NCBI GenBank assembly: GCA_018398815.1
Contig: CM031596.1
Location: 73,684,157-73,748,156, forward strand
Length of the DNA stretch: 64,000 nucleotides
Reading direction: 5' to 3'
Source: Conus ventricosus
Taxonomy: Eukaryota > Mollusca > Gastropoda > Neogastropoda > Conidae
Part shown: one piece after another, positions 59,501 through 64,000 of the stretch
How positions within the stretch are numbered: position 1 is the first letter of the stretch
Layout of the letters: the number at the start of each line of letters is the position of its first letter
The notes under the pieces: generated by a model
The model's database searches: none
Seen by the model: the letters and a program-made list of their open reading frames with translations, nothing else
What the model was told of the DNA's origin: nothing
Translations under genes and position numbers: made by a program

Positions 59501-60288
59501 CCCACCCATACTATCTCGCAGTCGGTAGTCAGCTCAGGCACCAAGAAGCTCTTAAGGTTGTTTCTCACATCTATCAGTACTCCCCTCCCAGTCTGCCCCT
59601 GTCCCTCCGGTATACAGTATATACACTCACCACATACATATACAATGATAATAATGGCACAGCCAGTGTTAGGTAGGTACTCAAGGTCTGACCAGCATGT
59701 TGGGTTAATGCAAAGGTCCGACATCTTCAAAGTCATAGCCACGATACCCTCTTCATAAATTCTCTCATCTCATTCATTCATTTATCCATCAGCTTTAAAT
59801 CATGCGCAGTGTGGTCTCAAAACTAAGCGGATGTGGTGTAGCGCATATGGACAAGTCCGCAAGCAGAGACACCTCCTTGATGAACCTGAAACTGAAGCTC
59901 ACTGGGCAAAGTAATTATCACTGGGACAGTCACCACGTTAGTGCCTACCTTCCTGGCTGACATTGCTTCCAGTCATTCCATTCTGAATATTCGGGCGGTG
60001 TCCCTTCTCAAACTGCTGGACGACATCTATGACATCCCGTCGGTTATCTGTGCAGCTGTTCAGCAAATTCTTAAGAAAAGATAAATTGTTCACACCCAGG
60101 TGTCCCCGCTCTTCCAAACTCGACCACAAATTCAGACATGTTTCGATTCGGTCTAAGTTTCGATCTCCGATTCCTGCTACTGACTTGCACTGAAATTTCA
60201 TGGCTGACAATTCTCGAGGAGTTATAAGTTTGTTTAGCTCAATCAACATACTACGATACGCAAACATATCAGGGTTAACATTTGCCAT
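52120..60288 (-). CDS. FADD: FADD-like death adaptor gene (span of 2 exons)
   Basis: Joining 60288-59949 to 52370-52120 on the - strand gives about 196 aa: a death effector domain (roughly residues 6-95) and a death domain (roughly 115-190). This two-domain order and length match FADD (human, 208 aa), the cytosolic adaptor that links death receptors to caspase-8 through these domains. The split codon (GAA G | AC TTG) agrees in phase, and both splice sites are canonical (GTAGGC; TTTGCAG). The start at 60288 (MANVNPDMFAYRS) is preferred because it places the effector domain at the N-terminus as in FADD. The frame is open further upstream, but there it runs through low-complexity sequence. The intron is 7.6 kb and contains a same-strand LINE. 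Confidence 0.92.
52371..53494. other. FADD intron, distal part: no gene seen
   Basis: A/T-rich sequence with short A tracts (about 53021-53060). A 116-codon + strand frame at 52547-52897 has no recognisable domain. Confidence 0.6.
53495..53908. repeat. TG then CA-rich compound microsatellite
   Basis: (TG)n at about 53503-53546, then about 350 bases of ACACAT/ACATGC-type sequence. All six frames translate to Cys/Val or His/Thr repeats. Confidence 0.95.
54245..54951 (-). pseudogene. LINE ORF2 C-terminal region
   Basis: The frame from 54951 reads MAFHPGKCSVLSVTRKRTTA, VTSVKYLGVTISKDLSWDQY, RPILEYVCIVWDLYTQRN and onward to a stop at 54391. A one-base shift near 54415 allows continuation through QYRQHVFLPNTIRDWNDLP to the stop at 54247-54245. 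KYLGV and W-rich RDWN are typical of CR1/Jockey-like ORF2 C-termini. Confidence 0.9.
54943..55370 (-). repeat. 41-42-bp tandem array inside the LINE RT gene
   Basis: About ten units of the type GGCCATGTCCCAGCTCTGCT plus CCCAGCTTTCTGATCGTTGGA. On the - strand the unit reads LQRSESWEQSWDMA, the segment that normally precedes the FHPGKCSVLS motif once. Forty-two bases keep the frame; several units have lost one or two bases. Confidence 0.95.
55405..57070 (-). repeat. 110-bp tandem array carrying the LINE RT catalytic motif
   Basis: About fifteen units, counted by recurrence of GATGTATGCC near 55474, 55585, 55691, 55799, 55909, 56014, 56140, 56270, 56395, 56505, 56617, 56726, 56833, 56943 and 57053. 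On the - strand a unit reads LFLAYINDLPEQLTSLTRLF followed by ADDTAAYRSLS, so each carries the INDLP and F-ADD palm motifs. Flanking units are well conserved, while 55980-56400 is rich in indels. Confidence 0.95.
57071..57722 (-). pseudogene. LINE ORF2 N-terminal reverse transcriptase
   Basis: Read on the - strand: SNYGPVSLTSVPCKILEHVL (normally NYRPVSLT), then in a shifted frame MHGFRRSRLCETQLLDFTKE, ADIVILDFAKAFDRVNHSLL and SGVSQVRLLDQ, where VPQG is usual. The palm array follows. Frameshifts near 57370 and 57600 disable it. Confidence 0.9.
57915..58047 (+). mobile_element. 5'-truncated SINE inserted in the LINE
   Basis: The 3' body and (AGAA)n tail of the SINE family, in + orientation. 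It is flanked by AGTGGGAACC at 57905-57914 and 58048-58057, a perfect 10-base target duplication. Confidence 0.95.
58058..58547 (-). pseudogene. LINE ORF2 linker between endonuclease and RT
   Basis: The - strand frame reads QIPYCEFSLTAQRMKQVPRL, ADWESMKKALTDFHAVQVSD, SFIPHKVTRQRDNKPWITAE and IRRLVKRHHRIYKKMKKQG. The KPWIT-IRR-basic segment is typical of the linker in this LINE group. The frame is open over about 160 residues before the SINE. Confidence 0.9.
58548..59184 (-). mobile_element. hAT-like element with BED-type finger, inserted in the LINE
   Basis: The edges carry perfect 12-13-base inverted repeats (ATACCTGTCAAG / CTTGACAGGTAT), flanked by GGGGCAGC (58540-58547) and GGGGCAGT (59185-59192), an 8-base target duplication with one mismatch. 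On the - strand an ATG at 58917 starts MASKPPAKNRSS. A neighbouring frame then reads YQTEWETEKEFQ and EYAYCKACRKSM followed by FDVVRHFQS, a BED-type zinc finger. The transposase body is missing. It splits the LINE endonuclease from the linker. Confidence 0.85.
59190..59742 (-). pseudogene. LINE ORF2 endonuclease domain (APE type)
   Basis: The - strand frame reads GRGVLIDVRNNLKSFLVPEL, IVWVGVKLHGRKTLCLCSYY, then RPNVADEV, FLIGGDFNFPGLDW (the GDFN catalytic motif), VTQPTRCDNTFDLFLTNCP, and stops at the hAT-like insertion. The N-terminal residues (CAIIIIVYVCGECIYC) look replaced or shifted, and the copy appears 5'-truncated near 59745. Confidence 0.92.
59949..60288 (-). CDS. FADD: FADD exon 1: death effector domain
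   Basis: The exon reads MANVNPDMFAYRSMLIELNK, LITPRELSAMKFQCKSVAGI, RNLDRIETCLNLWSSLEERG, LSFLKNLLNSCTDN and RRDVIDVVQQFEKG, then a polar tail to the donor GTAGGC. It follows FADD's death effector domain closely: ELxxLKFxC becomes ELSAMKFQC, and the RxDLL charge-triad motif is RRDVI here. The frame is clean and ends in phase 1. Confidence 0.95.
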
Positions 60289-60562
60289 TGTGAACAATAA
60301 TGCTGAAACCACTTCTCTCTCTCTCTCTCTCTGTTCCACTTGATCGGAAATTTCCGCTTTCTTTTTTAACAGGCCATACTCCGCAGTTAGTGACTTTTGT
60401 TTTCCATGGATCTGGATCTGGACCTCCGCCTCTAGTTGTTGGTTGGCGGCTAGTTGCAGGAGCCAATGATTGCTATAATACAACTGGTTGCGCAGCGTAA
60501 ACGGGTTAAACTTTAAAAGATTATAAACAGGGTGTTGGAGGAGGGGGAGGGGTGATGGGGGG

Positions 60563-60859
60563 TTAATGGTGGAAAACAGCCGCCTCAACCCTGCCTAATG
60601 CAGTGGAGAAGGCACTGGCATTCTGCTGCTGGACGGTGGTGTTGTCCAAGAGGTTCCACTCCAGAGGTGTTCTAATGAAAAAGGAGCCTCTATATTGCTC
60701 TGTTGCAGTAGGTTGTATAATGAAGGCTCTACTGTTGTTGTAGGTCTGCCTTCGTAGGGGGGTTTGGCTGATACAGTCTGTGAATGTGGTTGGCTTGATT
60801 CTCCGCCTGGTTTGATCTGCTGGGGTGAGGAAGGTTTTGGCTGGTATGGCAGGGACCAT
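60563..60859 (-). mobile_element. LINE ORF2 3'-end fragment just upstream of FADD
   Basis: On the - strand this encodes the last about 98 residues of a CR1/Jockey-like ORF2 (TPADQTRRRIKPTTF, then EQYRGSFFIRTPLEWNLLDN and ASAFSTALGRVEAAVFHH) and a stop. It is related to, but distinct from, the C-terminus in the FADD intron. It ends about 275 bases 5' of the FADD start codon on the same strand. Confidence 0.85.
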
Positions 60860-61390
60860 TGATTTTTGTTGGTTTTTAGCGCAGGACTCTCCTTGATTCG
60901 CTTGCTGGTACCAGAAGTGTGATTACCTAGTACGTTATTTGCATTTCAGTCTGACGGATCCGAGATTTGATTCAGGATCTGATTTGATTCAGGATTTGAT
61001 ACAGTGCCAGGACACTTTTTTACATACATCAGATTAAACCTCCACATTCACCGAAGGTAACTTGCTAGATATGCATTGGCACAGATCCCAGGAGACTCAA
61101 GACGTGTTTCCTAGAGGCGAGACCACAAGAATTCTTACTTGTTTTGCGAATATTAACATTTCACAGCACATCCTAGCAGCAAAGAAAAAGGCGAGAGTTA
61201 GTAAGAGTATATTTGGGCTCTCTAGCATGCAAGGAAAACAAAACCGGACAACACTCGTAACGGCATGGCGAAAATTAGAAACCTTCTGTAACTGGTGCAT
61301 ACAACGATCAAAACTCTGACCTTTTAACATCAAGACCTTGAAAAAGTAATCATATTTGCTTATTTAAATCTGTCTTAATAATAAAATTAA
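60860..61390. other. No gene identified
   Basis: A + frame at 61062-61319 (85 codons) with SQHILAAKKKARVSKSIFGL has no domain I recognise. A TTTGATTCAGGAT direct repeat occurs near 60970-60995. Confidence 0.45.
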
Positions 61391-61600
61391 TGAATATTAT
61401 ATAGCGCCTATTCTCGGCTAGAGGCCAAGCTCTAAGCGCTTTACAACCCACACTCGTTTACACAACGGGCTGCCTACCTGGGTAGTGCCGAATGAAGAGC
61501 TGCCAGCTGGCGCTTCATTCAGTCGTTTCCCGTGTCATCCAGTCAGTACGTTCAATATCATCACTCATGTTCCTTACTTCTTCATTCTTTCCATTTCTCA
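61391..61600. repeat. Probable interspersed repeat with an ATATAGCGCC...GCGCTTTAC core
   Basis: ATATAGCGCCTATTCTCGGC and AAGCGCTTTACAACCC resemble a widespread marine-invertebrate repeat core. No second copy lies in this window, so the call rests on recall. Confidence 0.4.
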
Positions 61601-61605
61601 CGCAA

Positions 61606-61898
61606 TGTGCATGCTATGTATAACGTGTCATCCATACCAACGACCAAACTGACCTACTCTTCTGAAAGGTGGTGATGGGATTTTACATGTGTGCAAGATG
61701 TTATGCATGCGTTCATACACGGAACCTCGGTTTATAGTCTCATTCGAAGGACTGTATGGGAAATGGAGTCAGAACCAATGTAAACTCCGAGGGAAAAATC
61801 CCCCTGTACCGAAACGCCCCGGCGGAGGTTCGAACCCACAACCCCAGGATCACCAAGATTACGAGTCAGGCGCTCTACTAACTGAGCTATTCCGGCTC
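61606..61898 (-). mobile_element. tRNA-derived SINE, 3'-shortened copy
   Basis: It matches 48280-48548 in the same orientation, including the tRNA-like head (AGCCGGAATAGCTCAGTTAG; GGTTCGAACC as the B box). The head carries a small internal insertion relative to the other copy. The tail region present in the 48 kb copy is absent. Confidence 0.88.
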
Positions 61899-62435
61899 TT
61901 GCGTCCGTTTCTTTACTACCCTTGCCTTTTACATCCTTCATCGCTAGCGTAAACTAGGCACTCGCTGTTCTGGCATCTATGAAACTCAACTCGAGAGCAG
62001 GGACGCAAAACTGATACCACAATGGTAACAGGTCAAGAGGAGCGATTTTTGTTTTTACCATTCGCGCCAGCAGGATTCAAATTCGCAGCATTCAACATCG
62101 ACTGTGAGTTTGATTTTCTGTCACTGGAGAGGAGGGGGTAGGAGAAGCCGTGGTCGGGGGAGGGGGGGGGGGAGGAGCAGAAGCAGTTACACTTCATCAT
62201 TCAAAGAGTGATGCTTATTGATAACGTGACGTCACATCTGTTAATTGATTTGTTGCACTTAATTGACAAGAAAGCATACACAAAATGAAAAACGAACAAA
62301 ACTAAAAGCAAGTTTATACCACATATTTCAACAACTGCATCACACTTGTCGGGTTTGGGTGGGTTGAATGACTCGGGGAACGAGGACTTTCTCTGACCAC
62401 CACACACATATACATCGTTACCAAACAATGAATCG

Positions 62436-62436
<1 letters not shown>
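61899..62436. other. No gene seen
   Basis: Unique-looking sequence with a G-rich tract (62156-62173) and no supported coding region. Confidence 0.5.
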
Positions 62437-62484
<48 letters not shown>

Positions 62485-62555
62485 TGTGCGTGCGTGTGTG
62501 TGTTGTGTGCACGAGCGTGTGCAGGCCTCTCTCTCCCTCTCTTTCTCTCTCTGTC

Positions 62556-62586
<31 letters not shown>

Positions 62587-62606
62587 CTCTCTCTTCTCTC
62601 TTCTCT

Positions 62607-62643
<37 letters not shown>

Positions 62644-62645
62644 GG
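62437..62645. repeat. Compound TG / CT microsatellite
   Basis: (TG)n at 62437-62481, then TCTC- and TGTC-type repeats to 62645. Confidence 0.97.
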
Positions 62646-63032
62646 ATTGGCTTGGTTTGGTTTGGTTGTCACGTTGATGCTGACAAATCAAGACCACGCT
62701 AGTATCAAATTTATCATGGAGAAATGCATGTGGTATGTTTCTTCTGAACTAGTTTTGTGGAAAAAGGAAGATTGGCCTTTAAACCTGTTTCTCTCCTGCG
62801 GCCTATGACCTTCACTCGGACAGTTATGCTTTATCTGCTCTTCACACTGTATGTTGGCGCATAGACTGGCACTATACCAGACCACAACGGTGGTCCCAAT
62901 GTCCTGGACGTGTCTGCAGACAAAATGATGGTCCTTTAGAACTCTCGGTTTCTTCCCGGTGATGTGGATGTCTAGGGAAACAGCCGTTCTAATGTCAAGA
63001 TGGTAACAAGGACTGTCGCTCTTTTCTGACAT
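62646..63032. other. No gene identified
   Basis: A - strand frame at 62688-63032 (114 codons, Cys- and His-containing, GTTVVWYSASLCANIQCEEQ) has no recognised domain. Confidence 0.4.
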
Positions 63033-63560
63033 ACAATATTAAGGGTCTCTCATTGGAACATCATTCAGATGTAAAGCCTTATATTGATGAATTTGATTTT
63101 GCTGTTTCCACAGAAACTTTTCACAAATATTTCATTTTTTTTCTGATTATGAAATCTTTCTCTCACTATAAGGGATAAGATTTTCTGATGTTTCTACAGC
63201 ATGTGTGGAAACTGCGTTTCTTGTAAGGAAGACGTACGTGGTAAGATGAATTGCAATGAAATAGAATCATATTATTGTTCTTCCCCTGAGAACTTCAAGC
63301 TTTTCTTATATGAACATAAGGAAATTCTTGGTGACTTAAAAGCGAGGATAGGTGGACTGTGAATGCCAAGGACTCGTTGTACATGACAGAGGCTTTAACG
63401 ATGAAGATCAAGTTGCCTGTGATGATTGCTTCTCTCGTTTGTCAAAGGAGTGTTCTTCTGATTATAAATTGGTCACTCTTCAACATTTATCAGCACTTTG
63501 GGTTAGTAGCTTTGATAATTTTCTACCTGATAATAAAAAAAGGTGATATTACGCGGGCCT
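63033..63560 (+). mobile_element. Decayed LINE endonuclease-like fragment
   Basis: It begins TYNIKGLSLEHHSDVKPYID and EFDFAVSTETFHKYF, resembling the first strands of a LINE endonuclease (N-I-x-GL ... DF-x-x-x-x-ET). In a shifted frame it continues FLVRKTYVGKMNCNEIESYY. Stops are common afterwards. Confidence 0.55.
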
Positions 63561-63667
63561 ACGTCGCCTGAAGTGGTTTAAAAGTAATCGACTACTTCAT
63601 TTCTTCAAATAGCTTAGTTTAATTTTGCCAAGAGATGAAAGAAAGTCCAAGGCTAGTATAAATACGC

Positions 63668-63949
63668 ATGCCTTTTGCACACAGAGTAGTGTTTCCAGAC
63701 CTGAATCGGAATACAGTTATTCAAAAGATGATCAAATTTCAAAAGTATGTACGGAATCCACTTAATCAAAGTAATTTTGCTTGTGCTCTTGAATTTGATG
63801 TTTCAAATTTAATCTTCGATAAAACAATTCAACTAATTGATAGTACGTTTGAACAGACTCTGAACAAATTCAGCGAAAGTGTTTTCATGGCTGGTCTGTG
63901 CATGAGTATAGGAAGTGTCATAGGCGACATAGTACAGCCTTTGTTTTAA
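63668..63949 (+). CDS. Unidentified 93-codon ORF near the window edge
   Basis: The frame runs from ATG at 63668 to TAA at 63947-63949 and reads MPFAHRVVFPDLNRNTVIQK, FDVSNLIFDKTIQLIDSTFE and SVFMAGLCMSIGSVIGDIVQ. Composition is normal (not a repeat), with an amphipathic middle and a hydrophobic C-terminal stretch. I do not recognise the family. It could be part of the element that ends beyond the window or a fragment of a host exon. A hairpin motif follows at 63969-64000. Confidence 0.3.
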   Translation: MPFAHRVVFPDLNRNTVIQKMIKFQKYVRNPLNQSNFACALEFDVSNLIFDKTIQLIDSTFEQTLNKFSESVFMAGLCMSIGSVIGDIVQPLF

Positions 63950-63968
63950 TTCTGCATGCTTTGTTAAA

Positions 63969-64000
63969 CGTCGTCAGGTGACGAAAACATTGGGAATGTT
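63969..64000 (+). other. Stem-loop motif at the window edge
   Basis: CGTCAGGTGACG, then AAA, then ACATTGGGAATGT form two adjacent hairpins. GAAAACATTGGG-AAT recurs near 840. This layout resembles the GAAA arm of hammerhead-like motifs in Penelope-type terminal repeats, but the CUGAUGA half is not seen. Confidence 0.35.

Larger units (their letters stand above)
53909..59745 (-). mobile_element. CR1/Jockey-like LINE within the FADD intron, with expanded RT segments and nested insertions
   Basis: On the - strand, in order: endonuclease domain (59742 to about 59190), a hAT-like insertion (58548-59184), RT linker (58547-58058), a SINE insertion (57915-58047), N-terminal RT (about 57722-57071), an array of about fifteen 110-bp units carrying the RT palm motif (57070-55405), an array of about ten 41-42-bp units (55370-54943), the C-terminal RT/thumb (54951-54245) and a 3' UTR ending in a TGATGA microsatellite (about 53926-53909). 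Frameshifts are present, for example near 54415. It lies in the same orientation as FADD. Without the insertions and arrays it is a nearly complete ORF2. Confidence 0.92.

Noticed and set aside
60289..60588. FADD start codon further upstream giving a 100-residue N-terminal extension
   Set aside because: The extension runs through GA-repeat and low-complexity sequence, has no domain, and FADD proteins begin close to the effector domain.

Overview
The window reads as a piece of an animal nuclear genome, most likely a mollusc and perhaps a gastropod. It has spliced genes with long introns, CA/CT microsatellites, long poly(G) tracts, tRNA-derived SINEs with an AGAA-type tail, several CR1/Jockey-like LINE families, a DIRS-type tyrosine-recombinase retroelement and hAT-like DNA transposons. 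The taxon is an inference from this repeat mix; nothing in the window names it. Most long open frames are translated microsatellites or decayed transposons.

Two host genes can be assembled exon by exon. On the + strand, 4295-39393, an S-adenosylmethionine synthetase (MAT) family gene has eight recognisable exons: 4295-4370, 8664-8864, 15254-15368, 26863-27010, 27226-27446, 31007-31189, 38682-38815 and 39291-39393. The first and last exons match the family well. Exons 2-3 depart from it at residues that are normally catalytic, so this may be a divergent paralogue. On the - strand, 60288-52120, a two-exon gene encodes a death effector domain followed by a death domain (about 196 aa), the architecture of the apoptosis adaptor FADD. 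Its 7.6 kb intron holds a large same-strand LINE.

Layout: 1-4.2 kb, repeats and a LINE fragment upstream of MAT; 4.3-8.7 kb, MAT intron 1 with three LINE pieces; 8.9-15.3 kb, intron 2 with microsatellites and a CR1-like LINE carrying an esterase-type ORF1; 15.4-26.9 kb, intron 3 with a SINE fragment and a 7.9 kb DIRS element (15783-23641), itself split by a hAT-like insertion and an RNase H-bearing LINE fragment; 24.5-25.6 kb, foldback and satellite-like repeats; about 25.69-37.74 kb, very low-accuracy sequence in which bases are smeared into homopolymers. The last 4 kb of that low-accuracy stretch is a corrupted second copy of clean sequence at 37.8-41.5 kb. It is therefore probably an assembly artefact that duplicates the last two MAT exons. 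Next come 42-48.5 kb, minisatellites, a 0.9 kb palindrome, a direct-repeat-flanked insertion and a SINE; 52-60.3 kb, FADD with its LINE-filled intron; and 60.5-64 kb, a LINE 3' end, a SINE, microsatellites, a decayed endonuclease fragment and an unidentified ORF at the edge.

The most unusual structure is in the FADD intron. Two adjacent segments of one LINE reverse transcriptase gene have each expanded into a tandem array: about 15 units of 110 bp carrying the FADD catalytic palm motif, and about 10 units of 41-42 bp. The LINE is also interrupted by a hAT-like element with an 8-bp target duplication and by a SINE with a 10-bp target duplication.
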